Source: Piscinibacter sp047600445
GTDB taxonomy: Bacteria; Pseudomonadota; Gammaproteobacteria; Burkholderiales; Burkholderiaceae_C
DNA: 64,000 nt
NCBI RefSeq assembly: GCF_047600445.1
Contig: NZ_JASGKT010000002.1
Location: 2,108,001 to 2,172,000, forward strand
Reading direction: 5' to 3'
The position numbers and the translations under genes were made by a program. The first letter of the stretch is position 1. Each line of letters opens with the position of its first letter. The notes under the pieces were generated by a model, which saw only the letters and a program-made list of their open reading frames with translations, did no database searches and was not told the origin of the DNA. Shown here piece by piece: positions 40,873-50,036 of the stretch.

Positions 40873-42399
40873 ATGACCACCACGATCCGCCACGCCGACC
40901 TGGTCGACAGCGTCGCCGCCGCACTGCAGTACATCAGCTACTACCACCCGGCCGACTACATCGAGCACCTGGCGCGCGCCTACGCCGCCGAGCAGAGCCC
41001 GGCGGCCAAGGACGCGATCGCGCAGATCCTCACCAACTCGAAGATGTGCGCCGAGGGGCGGCGCCCGATCTGCCAGGACACCGGCATCGTCAACGTGTTC
41101 CTGAAGATCGGCATGGACCTGCGCTTCGAGGGCTTTCCCGGCAGCCTGGAAGACGCCGTCAACGAAGGCGTGCGGCGCGGCTACCTCGACCCCGATAACA
41201 CGCTGCGCGCCTCGGTGCTCGCCGACCCGATCTTCGAGCGCAAGAACACCAAGGACAACACGCCGGCGGTGGTGCACATGAGCGTGGTGCCCGGCGCGAC
41301 GCTCGACGTGACCGTCGCCGCCAAGGGCGGCGGCAGCGAGAACAAGAGCAAGTTCATCATGATGAACCCGAGCGACAACCTGGTCGACTGGGTGCTCAAG
41401 ACGGTGCCGACCATGGGCGCCGGCTGGTGTCCGCCGGGCATGCTGGGCATCGGCGTGGGCGGCACCGCCGAGAAGGCGATGCTGCTGGCCAAGGAGGTGC
41501 TGATGGAGCCGGTCGACATGTTCGACCTGCTCCAGCGCGGGCCGAGCAGCAAGCTCGAGGAACTGCGCATCGAGCTGTACGAGAAGGTCAACGCGCTGGG
41601 CATCGGCGCGCAGGGCCTGGGCGGGCTGACCACCGTGCTCGACGTGAAGATCGCCACCTACCCGACGCACGCTGCGAGCAAGCCGGTGGCGATGATCCCG
41701 AACTGCGCCGCGACGCGCCACGCCCACGTGGTGCTCGACGGCTCGGGCCCGGCCTTCATGGAGCCGCCCAGCCTGGACCTGTGGCCCGACGTGCACTGGC
41801 AGCCCGACTACAACAAGAGCAAGAAGGTCAACCTCGACACGCTGACGCAGGCCGAGGTGGCGAGCTGGAAGCCGGGCGACACGCTGCTGCTGTCGGGCCG
41901 GATGCTCACCGGCCGCGACGCCGCGCACAAGCGCATCCAGGACATGCTCGCCAAGGGCGAGAAGCTGCCGGTGGACTTCACCAACCGCGTCATCTACTAC
42001 GTCGGCCCGGTCGACCCGGTGCGCGACGAGGTGGTCGGCCCGGCCGGCCCGACCACGGCCACGCGCATGGACAAGTTCACCGAGATGATGCTGGCGCAGA
42101 CCGGCCTGATCGCGATGGTCGGCAAGGCAGAGCGCGGACCGGTGGCGATCGAGGCGATCAAGAAGCACAAGAGCGCCTACCTGATGGCGGTGGGCGGCGC
42201 GGCCTACCTCGTCGCCAAGGCGATCAAGCAGTCGAAGGTGGTGGGCTTCGCCGACCTGGGCATGGAAGCGATCTACGAATTCGAGATCCAGGACATGCCG
42301 GTGACGGTGGCGGTCGACGCGCAAGGCATCAGCGTGCACAACACCGGGCCCAAGGAGTGGCAGGCGCGGATCGGGAAGATTCCGGTGGCGGCGGGCTGA
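40873..42399 (+). CDS. fumA: Class I (iron-sulfur) fumarate hydratase
   Basis: A 508-residue protein joining the N- and C-terminal class I fumarase domains. Candidate [4Fe-4S] ligands are in ICQDTGI, GWCPPG and PNCAATRHAH. Other conserved parts include MVVPGATLD-like stretches and YYVGPVDPVRDEVVGPAGPTTATRMD. It interconverts fumarate and malate in the TCA cycle, also consuming fumarate released by FahA. The oxygen- and iron-sensitive cluster makes its position next to an iron-starvation regulator interesting. A GAGAGACGAC ribosome binding site precedes the ATG. Confidence 0.95.
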   Translation: MTTTIRHADLVDSVAAALQYISYYHPADYIEHLARAYAAEQSPAAKDAIAQILTNSKMCAEGRRPICQDTGIVNVFLKIGMDLRFEGFPGSLEDAVNEGVRRGYLDPDNTLRASVLADPIFERKNTKDNTPAVVHMSVVPGATLDVTVAAKGGGSENKSKFIMMNPSDNLVDWVLKTVPTMGAGWCPPGMLGIGVGGTAEKAMLLAKEVLMEPVDMFDLLQRGPSSKLEELRIELYEKVNALGIGAQGLGGLTTVLDVKIATYPTHAASKPVAMIPNCAATRHAHVVLDGSGPAFMEPPSLDLWPDVHWQPDYNKSKKVNLDTLTQAEVASWKPGDTLLLSGRMLTGRDAAHKRIQDMLAKGEKLPVDFTNRVIYYVGPVDPVRDEVVGPAGPTTATRMDKFTEMMLAQTGLIAMVGKAERGPVAIEAIKKHKSAYLMAVGGAAYLVAKAIKQSKVVGFADLGMEAIYEFEIQDMPVTVAVDAQGISVHNTGPKEWQARIGKIPVAAG

Positions 42400-42432
42400 G
42401 CGGCGCGGCGCCGGTTGTGGCAAGCTAAGGTC

Positions 42433-42660
42433 ATGCCCGTGACCCTCGAATCCCTGCAGGCACAGGTCATGAGCCTGTCCAAAGCAGACAGAGCGCGCCT
42501 GCTCGACCGGCTCATCGCCAGCCTCGACGTGGACGCCGAGGCGGAAGCGCAGTGGGAGCAATTGGCCGAAGCGCGCGACGCCGAACTGGAATCCGGCGCG
42601 GTGGCGCCCATGGCGCTCGAGGATGCGATGGTCCACCTGCGTGCCCGGTTCCCGGGATGA
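42433..42660 (+). CDS. Antitoxin of the addiction-module (TIGR02574) family
   Basis: A 75-residue protein: MPVTLESLQAQVMSLSKADRARLLDRLIASLDVDAEAEAQW, which is typical of the short TIGR02574 antitoxins that pair with RelE/ParE toxins. It likely neutralises the toxin by direct binding. Its stop overlaps the toxin ATG (ATGA). An upstream TTG in frame is not preferred. Confidence 0.85.
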   Translation: MPVTLESLQAQVMSLSKADRARLLDRLIASLDVDAEAEAQWEQLAEARDAELESGAVAPMALEDAMVHLRARFPG

Positions 42661-42953
42661 AGACTGCGGAACTTCATCCGCATGCGCTGAGAGACATCGA
42701 AGAGGCCGCGAGCTTCTACGAACGCGAAGGCTCTGCGGCGCTGGCGGCACGCTTCGTCGCCGAGTTCGAACGGGTTGCGAAACTCATCCTGGCCGACCCC
42801 GGGCTCGGCACGCCGCGAGCGCGCGGACGCAAGGGCTTCCCGGCCACGGACTTCCCGTACACGGTCATCTACCGCGAAGTTCCAACGGGAATCCGCATCC
42901 TCGTCGTCAAGCACGACCGGCGCCAGCCCGGCTACGGCGGTTCGCGCCGCTGA
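42657..42953 (+). CDS. RelE/ParE-family toxin
   Basis: A 98-residue protein with LHPHALRDIEEAASFYERE, FVAEFERVAKLILADPGLG, FPYTVIYREVPTGIRILVVKHDRRQPGYG, the RelE/ParE fold pattern with the characteristic C-terminal strand and histidine. Whether it cuts mRNA or inhibits gyrase cannot be told from sequence. It is translationally coupled to the antitoxin and ends 12 bases from the convergent xerD stop. Confidence 0.85.
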   Translation: MKTAELHPHALRDIEEAASFYEREGSAALAARFVAEFERVAKLILADPGLGTPRARGRKGFPATDFPYTVIYREVPTGIRILVVKHDRRQPGYGGSRR

Positions 42954-42965
42954 CACACGAGCAAC

Positions 42966-43877
42966 TCACCCGCGCGGATGATGCCGCGCATGCAGCGACT
43001 TCAGCCGCTCGCGCGCCACGTGGGTGTAGATCGTCGTCGTCGAGATGTCGGCGTGGCCGAGCAGCATCTGCACGGCGCGCAGGTCGGCGCCGTGGTTCAG
43101 CAGGTGCGTCGCGAAGGCGTGGCGCAGCGTGTGCGGCGACAGCGGCACCCGCACGCCGGCGCGCAGCGCGTGGGCCTTGACCAGCTTCCAGAACATCTGC
43201 CGCGTCATCGCGCCGCCGCGCGCGGTGACGAACAGCGCGTCGCTCGAGCGCCCTTGCAGGATCTCGCCGCGCGCGTCGGCCAGGTAGCGCTCCAGCCAGG
43301 CGCGCGCCTCCTCGCCGAAGGGCACCAGGCGCTCTTTCGAGCCCTTGCCGGCAACGCGCAGCGCGCCCTCGCTCATCGACAGGTGCACGGCCTTGAGCGT
43401 CACCAGTTCGCTGACGCGCAGGCCGCTGGCGTACAACAGTTCGAGCATCGCGCGGTCGCGCAGGCCCAGCGGCGTGTCGGCGTCGGGGGCGGCCAGCAGC
43501 GCCTCGACCTGCGCCTCCGACAAGGTCTTGGGCACGCGCAGCGGCGTCTTCGCGCTGCCGAGCTTGAGCGTCGGGTCGGCCGCGACGAGGTGTTCGCGCA
43601 GCGCCCAGCGGAAGAAGCGCTTGAAGACGGTCAGCCGCCGGTTCGCGCTGCTGGCCTTGCTGGCGCCGTGGCGTGCCACGGCGTACGCGAGCAGGTCGGC
43701 TTCGCCGCTCTCGGCGATGCCGCGGCCGTGCTCGCGCGCCAGCCAGTCGGCGTAGAGCGACAGGTCGCGGCGGTAGGCCGCCAGCGTGTTGGCGGCCAGG
43801 CCGTCCTCGACCCACAGCGCGTCGGCGAAGCGGTCGATCAGCTCGCCGCCGGCCGGCGCGCCGGCCGCCGCGCTCAC
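42966..43877 (-). CDS. xerD: Site-specific tyrosine recombinase XerD
   Basis: A 303-residue recombinase read from GTG at 43877, overlapping the stop of the preceding gene (GTGA). The N-terminal SAM-like domain is DRFADALWVEDGLAANTLAAYRRDLSLYADWLA. Catalytic residues are in YASGLRVSEL (Arg), HTLRHAFATHLL (His, Arg) and LGHADISTTTIYTHV (His, Tyr). XerD with XerC resolves chromosome dimers at dif. It is a housekeeping gene and not evidence of an integrated element, although a toxin-antitoxin pair is next to it. Confidence 0.93.
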   Translation of the reverse strand: MSAAAGAPAGGELIDRFADALWVEDGLAANTLAAYRRDLSLYADWLAREHGRGIAESGEADLLAYAVARHGASKASSANRRLTVFKRFFRWALREHLVAADPTLKLGSAKTPLRVPKTLSEAQVEALLAAPDADTPLGLRDRAMLELLYASGLRVSELVTLKAVHLSMSEGALRVAGKGSKERLVPFGEEARAWLERYLADARGEILQGRSSDALFVTARGGAMTRQMFWKLVKAHALRAGVRVPLSPHTLRHAFATHLLNHGADLRAVQMLLGHADISTTTIYTHVARERLKSLHARHHPRG

Positions 43878-44848
43878 TCCAGCGTCAGCTTCTGCTGCAC
43901 CACCACCTTCTTGTAGACGTCGAACTCGGCGGCGATCTGCTGCGCGAACTGCTCGGGCGTGTTGGCCACGATCAGCGAGCCGGTGTCCTCGATGCGCTTC
44001 TTGACCGCCGGGTCTTCCAGCGTCTTCTTCACCGCCGCGCTGACCTTCTCGACCACGTCCTTCGGCAGGCCCTTGGGCCCGTGGATGCCGTAGTAGGCCA
44101 TGCGGTTGACGGGCTCCAGCCCGACTTCCTTGAAGGTCGGCACGCCCGGCAGCACCGCCAGGCGCTGCGGCGCCGCGACGACGATGGGCACCAGCCGGCC
44201 GTCCTTGATGAAGGGCAGCGCCGAGGGCAGGTTGTCGAAGATGATCGGCACCTGCCCGGCCACCGTGTCGTTCAGCGCCGGGCCGGCGCCGCGATACGGG
44301 ATGTGCGTCATGAAGGTGTTCGACATGCTCTTGAACAGCTCGGTCTGCAGGTGGCCGATGCCGCCGGTGCCCGAGCTCGCGTAGCTGTACTTGCCGGGGT
44401 TCTTCTTCAGCTCGGCGATGAAGCCCGCGTAGTCCTTGGCCGGGAAGCTCGGGTGCACCGCGATCACGTTCGGCGTCGCCGCGACGTTGATGATGGGCGT
44501 GAAGTCGGTGATCGGGTTGTAGGGGATCTTGGCGTTGATCGCCGGGTTGGCGGCGGTGGTCGAGACGGTGGCCATGCCGAGCGTGTAGCCGTCGGCGGGC
44601 GCCTTCGAGATCTCGGTGGCGCCCACCGAGCCGCCGCCGCCGGACTTGTTCTCCACCACCAGCGTCTGGCCGAGCGGCACGTTGATCTTCTCGGCCAGCA
44701 CGCGGGCCACGATGTCGGTGGTGCCGCCGGGCGCGAAGGGCACGATCAGCTTCACCGGCTTGGTCGGGTAGGTCTGGGCCAAGGCCAGCGGCGACGCTGC
44801 CACCAGGGCGAGCGCGGGAATGGCGGCGAGCAGGGGGCGTCGGTACAT
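43874..44848 (-). CDS. TctC-family tripartite tricarboxylate transporter binding protein
   Basis: A 324-residue periplasmic protein with a signal peptide (AAIPALALVAASPLALA). The mature part begins QTYPTKPVKLIVPFAPGGTTDIVAR, which is diagnostic of the Bug/TctC family. It should bind a small carboxylate for a TctAB permease, but none is encoded nearby, as is usual for the many orphan Bug proteins of Burkholderiales. AAGGAGACAGAGTCC precedes the ATG. It is divergent from the AEC permease gene, with 91 bases between. Confidence 0.94.
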   Translation of the reverse strand: MYRRPLLAAIPALALVAASPLALAQTYPTKPVKLIVPFAPGGTTDIVARVLAEKINVPLGQTLVVENKSGGGGSVGATEISKAPADGYTLGMATVSTTAANPAINAKIPYNPITDFTPIINVAATPNVIAVHPSFPAKDYAGFIAELKKNPGKYSYASSGTGGIGHLQTELFKSMSNTFMTHIPYRGAGPALNDTVAGQVPIIFDNLPSALPFIKDGRLVPIVVAAPQRLAVLPGVPTFKEVGLEPVNRMAYYGIHGPKGLPKDVVEKVSAAVKKTLEDPAVKKRIEDTGSLIVANTPEQFAQQIAAEFDVYKKVVVQQKLTLE

Positions 44849-44939
44849 GGACTCTGTCTCCTTGGGTCGAAACGCGGAAGCGCGAAGTGCGCAGTGTAGG
44901 CGGCGCGGGCGGCCGCCGGCGGGCTGGCACACTCGGTGC

Positions 44940-45842
44940 ATGCCCGATGCCTTGCTGCTGCTGCCCGACTTCACCCTCATCGCGATCGGCTGGTTCGTCT
45001 GCCGCCACACGCCGCTGGATCGCAGCGTCTGGGACGGCGTCGAGCGGCTGGTGTACTACATGCTCTTCCCGGCGCTGCTGTTCAGCGCCATCCTGCGCCA
45101 CCCCTTGCAGCCGCAGGCCGCCGCGGCGCTGGCGGCCTGCGGCCTGGGCGTCACGCTGCTGGGCGTGCTGCTGGCCTACGCGCTGCGGCTGTGGCCGGGC
45201 GTGGACGCGCGGCTGCACGCCTCGGGCGCGCAGGTGGCGTTCCGCTTCAATTCCTACGTGGCGCTGGCGCTGGCCGAGCGCCTGGCCGGCATCCAGGGCG
45301 TGGCCTGGGTGGCGCTGCTGGTGGCGCTGTGCGTGCCCTTGTGCAACATCGCCGCGGTGTGGCCGCTGGCGCGCCACGGCGGGCACGGCTTCTGGCGCGA
45401 GCTGGCGAAGAACCCGCTGATCCTCAGCACCAGCGCCGGGCTGGTGTGCAACCTGCTCGGCGTGCAACTGCCCGAGCTGGTGACCACCACGCTGGTGCGC
45501 ATCGGCGCGGCGGCGCTGCCGCTGGGGCTGATGGCGGTGGGCGCGGGGCTCACCTTCGGCGGCCTGAAGCGCGCGCCGGCGCTGGCCGCGGCCCTGCTCA
45601 CGATCCGCCACGCCATCCTGCCGGCGGCGGCGATCGCGATCGGCATCGCGCTGGCGATGCCGCCGGCGCAGCAGGCCGTCGCGGTCGCCTTCGCGGCGCT
45701 GCCGACGGCGTCGAGCGCCTACGTGCTGGCCGCGCGCATGGGCGGCGACGGCAGCTTCGTCGCCGGGCTGGTGACGATGTCGACGCTGATCGGCATGGCC
45801 GGCCTGCCGCTGGCGCTGCTGGCGCTGCAACGCCTGGCGTGA
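44940..45842 (+). CDS. AEC-family auxin/malonate efflux-type permease
   Basis: A 300-residue membrane protein starting MPDALLLLPDFTLIAIGWFVC with about ten hydrophobic segments, including LLFSAILRHPLQPQAAAAL, LALAERLAGIQGVAWVALLVA, and ALPLGLMAVGAGLTFGGLK. The AEC family transports carboxylates or auxin-like acids. It may act with the divergent TctC gene product, but this is only inferred. The substrate is unknown. Confidence 0.88.
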   Translation: MPDALLLLPDFTLIAIGWFVCRHTPLDRSVWDGVERLVYYMLFPALLFSAILRHPLQPQAAAALAACGLGVTLLGVLLAYALRLWPGVDARLHASGAQVAFRFNSYVALALAERLAGIQGVAWVALLVALCVPLCNIAAVWPLARHGGHGFWRELAKNPLILSTSAGLVCNLLGVQLPELVTTTLVRIGAAALPLGLMAVGAGLTFGGLKRAPALAAALLTIRHAILPAAAIAIGIALAMPPAQQAVAVAFAALPTASSAYVLAARMGGDGSFVAGLVTMSTLIGMAGLPLALLALQRLA

Positions 45843-45924
45843 CGGAACCCATGCCGCGCCGGCCACTCCGATCTGGGAAAATCCCGCCGCCCCGGCCCTG
45901 CCGCGATTCACCGAAGACCTGCAT

Positions 45925-46389
45925 TTGACGATCCTGGGAAACCGCACGCTGCACTGGGCCGACGAGGCCGACTGCGAAGCCGACGCCCGCGCGCTGGCCG
46001 CGCGCCCGGCGCTGCGCGACGCCTTCGTCGAACTGCACGGCCCGCTGGGCGCCGGCAAGACCACCTTCGCGCGCCACCTGCTGCGCGCGCTCGGCGCGGC
46101 GGGCCGCATCAAGAGCCCGACCTACGCGGTGATGGAGCCCTACGAGCTGCCCGGCGGCACGGTGTGGCACTTCGACTTCTACCGCTTCAACGACGCGCAG
46201 GAATGGGAGGACGCCGGCTTCCGCGACGTGTTCGCGAGCCGCGGCCTGAAGCTCGCCGAGTGGCCCGAGAAGGCCGCCGGGCTGCTGCCCGCGCCCGACC
46301 TGCGCGTGGACATCGAGCCGCTCGAGCACGAGGCGCGCCGCGTCACGCTGGCCGCCTGCACGCCGCGCGGCCTGGAGCTGCTGCCGTGA
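45925..46389 (+). CDS. tsaE: tRNA threonylcarbamoyladenosine biosynthesis ATPase TsaE
   Basis: A 154-residue P-loop protein: Walker A GPLGAGKTTFARHLL, IKSPTYAVMEPYELPGGTVWHFDFYR, and LAEWPEKAAGLLP. It powers the TsaBDE complex that makes t6A at position 37 of ANN-decoding tRNAs. The start is a TTG at 45925; no better codon is in frame. It overlaps amiC by four bases. Confidence 0.94.
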   Translation: MTILGNRTLHWADEADCEADARALAARPALRDAFVELHGPLGAGKTTFARHLLRALGAAGRIKSPTYAVMEPYELPGGTVWHFDFYRFNDAQEWEDAGFRDVFASRGLKLAEWPEKAAGLLPAPDLRVDIEPLEHEARRVTLAACTPRGLELLP

Positions 46390-47726
46390 AGCGGCGCGAC
46401 GCCCTCGCCGCCGGCTCGCTGGTGCTGCTGCTCGGCCGCGCCGAGATCGCGCGCGGCGCGAGCATCGTCGCGGTGCGGGTCTGGCCGGCCGACGAGTACA
46501 CGCGCGTCACCATCGAGTCCGACGCCGCGCTGACCGAGCGCCACTTCCTGGCCGCCGGGCCCGACCGCCTCGTCATCGACATCGACGGCCTGGAGCTGAG
46601 CCCGGCGCTGCGCGAGATCGTCGGCAAGGTGCGCAGCGACGACCCCTTCATCGCCGGCGTGCGCGTCGGCCAGAACCAGCCGCGCGTGGTGCGCCTGGTG
46701 ATCGACCTGAAGCAGCCGACCGCGCCGCAACTGTTCACGCTGATGCCGGTGGCGGCCTACCAGCACCGCATGGTGTTCGACCTGTACCCGGTGAAGGAGC
46801 CCGACCCGCTGCTCGCGCTGATCGAAGACAAGGAGCAGGCCGAGCAGCAGGCCGCCAAGGCGGTGCGCGACGCGCTGGGCGAGTTCATCGGCCGCATCGA
46901 GCGTCCGCCGCTGGCCAGGGCGCCGGCCTCGCCGTCCGCTTCGCCATCCGCCTCGCCGCCGCCGGTCCAGACGCCCGCGCCGGCGCCGCTGCCGCACATC
47001 GCCAAGGAGAAGATCGACCGCCTGATCGTCGTCGCGCTCGACCCCGGCCACGGCGGCGAGGACCCGGGCGCGATCGGCCCCAGCGGCCTGCGCGAGAAGG
47101 ACGTGGTGCTGGCCGTCGCGCTGGCGCTGCGCGAGCGGCTGAACGCGCGGCCCGGCATGCGCGCGATGCTGACGCGCGACGCCGACTTCTTCGTGCCGCT
47201 GGGCGAGCGCGTGCGCAAGGCCAGGCGCGTGCAGGCCGACCTGTTCGTCTCGATCCACGCCGACGCCTTCGTCAACCCGCAGGCGCGCGGCGCCTCGGTG
47301 TTCGCGCTCAGCGCGGGCGGCGCCAGCAGCACCGCGGCGCGCTGGCTGGCCGACAAGGAGAACGCCGCCGACCTGGTGGGCGGCATCAACGTCAAGAACC
47401 GCCACGCCGACGTGATGCGCACGCTGCTCGACATGAGCACCACAGCGCAGATCAAGGACAGCCTGAAGATCGGCCGCGAGGTGCTGGGCCGCATCGGCAA
47501 GATCGGGCGGCTGCACAAGCCGCAGGTCGAGCAGGCCGGCTTCGCGGTGCTGAAGGCGCCGGACATCCCCTCGATCCTGGTCGAGACGGCGTTCATCTCC
47601 AACCCCGACGAAGAACGCAAGCTGCGCGACGCCGACTACCGCGAGAAGCTGGTGGATGCACTCGAAGACGGCATCGCGCGCTACTTCGCGCGCAATCCGC
47701 CGCTGGCGCGCAACCGGCAACTCTAG
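46386..47726 (+). CDS. amiC: N-acetylmuramoyl-L-alanine amidase, AmiC-type
   Basis: A 446-residue protein from GTG at 46386. A signal-like start (KRRDALAAGSLVLLLGRAEIARG) resembles a Tat signal, followed by the AMIN domain (VRVWPADEYTRVTIESDAAL), a Ser/Pro linker, and the Amidase_3 catalytic domain: VALDPGHGGEDPGAIG (zinc His), EKDVVLAVAL (Glu), SIHADAFVN (His), and VETAFISNPDEE (catalytic Glu). It splits septal peptidoglycan between MurNAc and L-Ala in daughter-cell separation. The tsaE-amiC-mutL order is usual; here other genes intervene before mutL. Confidence 0.94.
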   Translation: MKRRDALAAGSLVLLLGRAEIARGASIVAVRVWPADEYTRVTIESDAALTERHFLAAGPDRLVIDIDGLELSPALREIVGKVRSDDPFIAGVRVGQNQPRVVRLVIDLKQPTAPQLFTLMPVAAYQHRMVFDLYPVKEPDPLLALIEDKEQAEQQAAKAVRDALGEFIGRIERPPLARAPASPSASPSASPPPVQTPAPAPLPHIAKEKIDRLIVVALDPGHGGEDPGAIGPSGLREKDVVLAVALALRERLNARPGMRAMLTRDADFFVPLGERVRKARRVQADLFVSIHADAFVNPQARGASVFALSAGGASSTAARWLADKENAADLVGGINVKNRHADVMRTLLDMSTTAQIKDSLKIGREVLGRIGKIGRLHKPQVEQAGFAVLKAPDIPSILVETAFISNPDEERKLRDADYREKLVDALEDGIARYFARNPPLARNRQL

Positions 47727-48418
47727 GCGCTCTGCACGCTCCTGGCCGACGACGGCGCCAGCGCGTCGCGCAGCCGGTCGCGCCCGCTGGCGCGGCCCGA
47801 CAGGCGCGCGTCGAGGCGCGCCTCCAGCGCGTCGATGTGCGCGCGCATCAGGCGCTGCGCGGCCTCGTTGTCGCCGGCGGCCAGCGCCGCGACGATGGCG
47901 GCGTGGTCGTCGTTCGAGTCCTGCGCCTCGCTGGCCGACTGGTACAGCGCCGCCGCCAGCACGGTGCGCGCCGACAGGTCGACCATCGACGAGATCAGGA
48001 AGCGGTTGCCCAGGCATTCCGCCAGGCAGACGTGGAAGTCGGCCAGCAGCACGCTGCGCGTGGCCGCGTCGGCGTCGGCGATGGCGCGGCGCTCCTCGGC
48101 GACGTGGGCGCGCAGCCGCTCGAGCGCGGCCTGCAGCGGCTTGCCGGCCTCGTGCAGCATGCCCGACTCGATCACGCGGCGCGCCTGGTAGGTCTGCTGC
48201 GCGTCCTCGAAGCTCGGCTCGACGACGAACCAGCCGAGCCGAGGCCGCACCTCGACGAAGCCGCGCGCCTGCAACTGCATCAGCGCCTCGCGCGCCAGCG
48301 TGCGGCTGACGCCGAACAGGTCGGCCAGCGCCTGCTCGCCGAGCCGGTCGCCGGGGCGGACCTTGCGCTCGAGGATGGACTGGACGACCTGGCGGGCGAT
48401 CGGCGAGAGCGTGAGCAT
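47723..48418 (-). CDS. GntR-family regulator with FCD domain
   Basis: A 231-residue protein starting MLTLSPIARQVVQSILERKVRPGDRLGEQALADLFGVSRTLAREALMQLQARG, the GntR winged helix, followed by a helical FCD ligand-binding domain (EERRAIADADAATRSVLLADFHVCLAE). It is just downstream of the NCS1 permease gene on the same strand, 14 bases away, so it likely regulates it. Its stop overlaps that of amiC. The ligand could be a purine, hydantoin or similar transported compound. Confidence 0.9.
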   Translation of the reverse strand: MLTLSPIARQVVQSILERKVRPGDRLGEQALADLFGVSRTLAREALMQLQARGFVEVRPRLGWFVVEPSFEDAQQTYQARRVIESGMLHEAGKPLQAALERLRAHVAEERRAIADADAATRSVLLADFHVCLAECLGNRFLISSMVDLSARTVLAAALYQSASEAQDSNDDHAAIVAALAAGDNEAAQRLMRAHIDALEARLDARLSGRASGRDRLRDALAPSSARSVQSA

Positions 48419-48432
48419 CGGGTGGGGTGGGT

Positions 48433-49884
48433 TCAGGCCGGAGCCGGCGCCGCGCGCGGCCGCAGCGTGGCGAGCACGTAGTAGACGGTGCCGCCGATGG
48501 CCACGCCGAAGAACCAGCCGTAGGTGCCCCACCAGGCCGGCAGCAGCGTGGTGAAGTTGGGCAGGATGGTCGAGAACACCGCGCCCGCCGCGGTGGCCAG
48601 CAGCGCGTTGACGTTCCAGCCGCCCTGGTAGCGGTACTCGCCGTGCTCCTCGTAGAGCGCTTGCACGTTCACGCGGCCGCGGGCGATGAGGTAGTAGTCG
48701 ACCAGGATGATGCCCAGCAGCGGGCCCATGGTCGCGCCGATCGCGTTGACGAAGGTCGCGGCGTTGCCTTCCCAGGGCGCGAAGGGGTAGAGCACGAGCG
48801 CGATCGCCGCGGCGATGTAGCCGCCCTTCTTGAAGTCGATCTGCCTCGGGAAGACGTTGGAGATGTCGAACGCCGAGGACACGAAGTTCGCCACCACGTT
48901 GATGCCCAGCGTGGCCACGGCGAAGGTCAGCGCGGCGATCGCGGCGAGCACCCAGCTGTCGAACTTGGCCGAGATCTGCTCGGGGTGCAGCAGCACCTCG
49001 GCGTAGACCTGGAAGGCCGCGATGGTGGTGACGCCCGCCACCAGCGAGAACAGGATCAGGTTGACGGGCAGGCCCCACAGGTTGCCGCGTGTCACCGCCT
49101 GGCGGTTGGTGGCGTAGCGCGAGAAGTCGCAGAAGTTCAGGTACAGCGCGGCGAAGTAGGTGATCCACGTGGCGCCCACGGCCATCAGCGCCCAGAACGA
49201 GCCGGGCTGGCCGGCCACGCCGGCGTCCTTGGTCTTCTCGAGCAGCACGTCCATCGGGATGCCGTGCTCGAAGGAGAAGCCGCCGGCCTTCACCACCAGG
49301 CCCACGGCCAGCACCAGCATCGCGACCCACACCGCGGGGCCGGCCCAGTCCTGGAACTTGCGCACCGTCTCCATGCCCTTCTGGATGATGAGCAGTTGCA
49401 GCGCCCACATGATCACGTAGCAGATCACCTCCAGCCCGCTGTGGCCGAACCAGTGCGTGGTCTTGTGGAACTCGAGGAAGGTGTCGCTGCGGATCAGCAG
49501 CGCCACCAGCGCGCTCGAGGCCGCGGCGGTCTGCGCGCCGTACCAGAAGATCGCCACCAGCGCGCGCACCAGCGCCGGCAGGTTGGCGCCCCACACGCCG
49601 AAGGAGGCGCGCGCCAGCACCGGGTACGGCACGCCGGTCTTCTCGCCGGCCCAGCCGATCAGGTTCATCAGCAGGAAGATCACCAGCGAGCCCAGGCCGA
49701 TGGCGATCAGGAAGTTGCCGAAGCTGCCGCACAGCAGGAACAGGCTGGCCGCGAGGTAGTAGCCCCACAGGCTGTGCACGTCCGAGGTCCAGACGTTGAA
49801 GATGCTGAAGGCGCCCCAGCGTCGGTCTCGCGCGGGGGCGAGGTCTTCGTTGTAGAGGCCGGGCGACGGGTTGCGGATCTCCAT
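48433..49884 (-). CDS. NCS1-family nucleobase/hydantoin/allantoin permease
   Basis: A 483-residue protein with about 12 hydrophobic segments. Family markers include RDRRWGAFSIFNVWTSDVHSLWGYYLAA at the start and YPVLARASFGVWGANLPALVRALVAIFWYGAQT. GCAGGAGGAGCCC precedes the ATG. NCS1 proteins take up cytosine, uracil, allantoin, hydantoins or related compounds with sodium or protons. The substrate cannot be assigned. It is probably cotranscribed with the GntR regulator and controlled from the palindrome upstream. Confidence 0.92.
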   Translation of the reverse strand: MEIRNPSPGLYNEDLAPARDRRWGAFSIFNVWTSDVHSLWGYYLAASLFLLCGSFGNFLIAIGLGSLVIFLLMNLIGWAGEKTGVPYPVLARASFGVWGANLPALVRALVAIFWYGAQTAAASSALVALLIRSDTFLEFHKTTHWFGHSGLEVICYVIMWALQLLIIQKGMETVRKFQDWAGPAVWVAMLVLAVGLVVKAGGFSFEHGIPMDVLLEKTKDAGVAGQPGSFWALMAVGATWITYFAALYLNFCDFSRYATNRQAVTRGNLWGLPVNLILFSLVAGVTTIAAFQVYAEVLLHPEQISAKFDSWVLAAIAALTFAVATLGINVVANFVSSAFDISNVFPRQIDFKKGGYIAAAIALVLYPFAPWEGNAATFVNAIGATMGPLLGIILVDYYLIARGRVNVQALYEEHGEYRYQGGWNVNALLATAAGAVFSTILPNFTTLLPAWWGTYGWFFGVAIGGTVYYVLATLRPRAAPAPA

Positions 49885-49912
49885 GGGCTCCTCCTGCGAT
49901 GATCCATGCAAT

Positions 49913-49936
49913 CTGGTATACAAATAGTGTATGCAG
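49913..49936. promoter_or_regulatory. Candidate GntR-family operator
   Basis: TGGTATACAAATAGTGTATGCA has GTATACA and TGTATGC as inverted arms, resembling FadR/FCD-type operators (TGGTATACCA-like). It lies about 30 bases upstream of the permease gene, with a TACACT possible -10 overlapping on the minus strand. The gap 49885-50036 has no gene. Confidence 0.45.
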
Positions 49937-50036
49937 TGATGCACGGCCCGCTCTTCGCGTAAACCCGAGGCGACGGCCGTGCCGGGCGGCGCCGCCTCGG
50001 GCATCATCGGCGCGCCCTCGCTTCCGCCTCGCCGCC

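Noticed and set aside
42433..43877. Toxin-antitoxin pair next to a tyrosine recombinase gene as a mobile element
   Set aside because: The recombinase is a standard XerD and no direct repeats, integrase target or transfer genes are seen.
42966..46112. Open frame of about 1,050 codons across xerD, tctC and the AEC gene on the minus strand
   Set aside because: Only the last 303 codons (xerD) make sense; the rest is out-of-frame translation of tctC and antisense to the AEC gene. I start xerD at the GTG overlapping the tctC stop.
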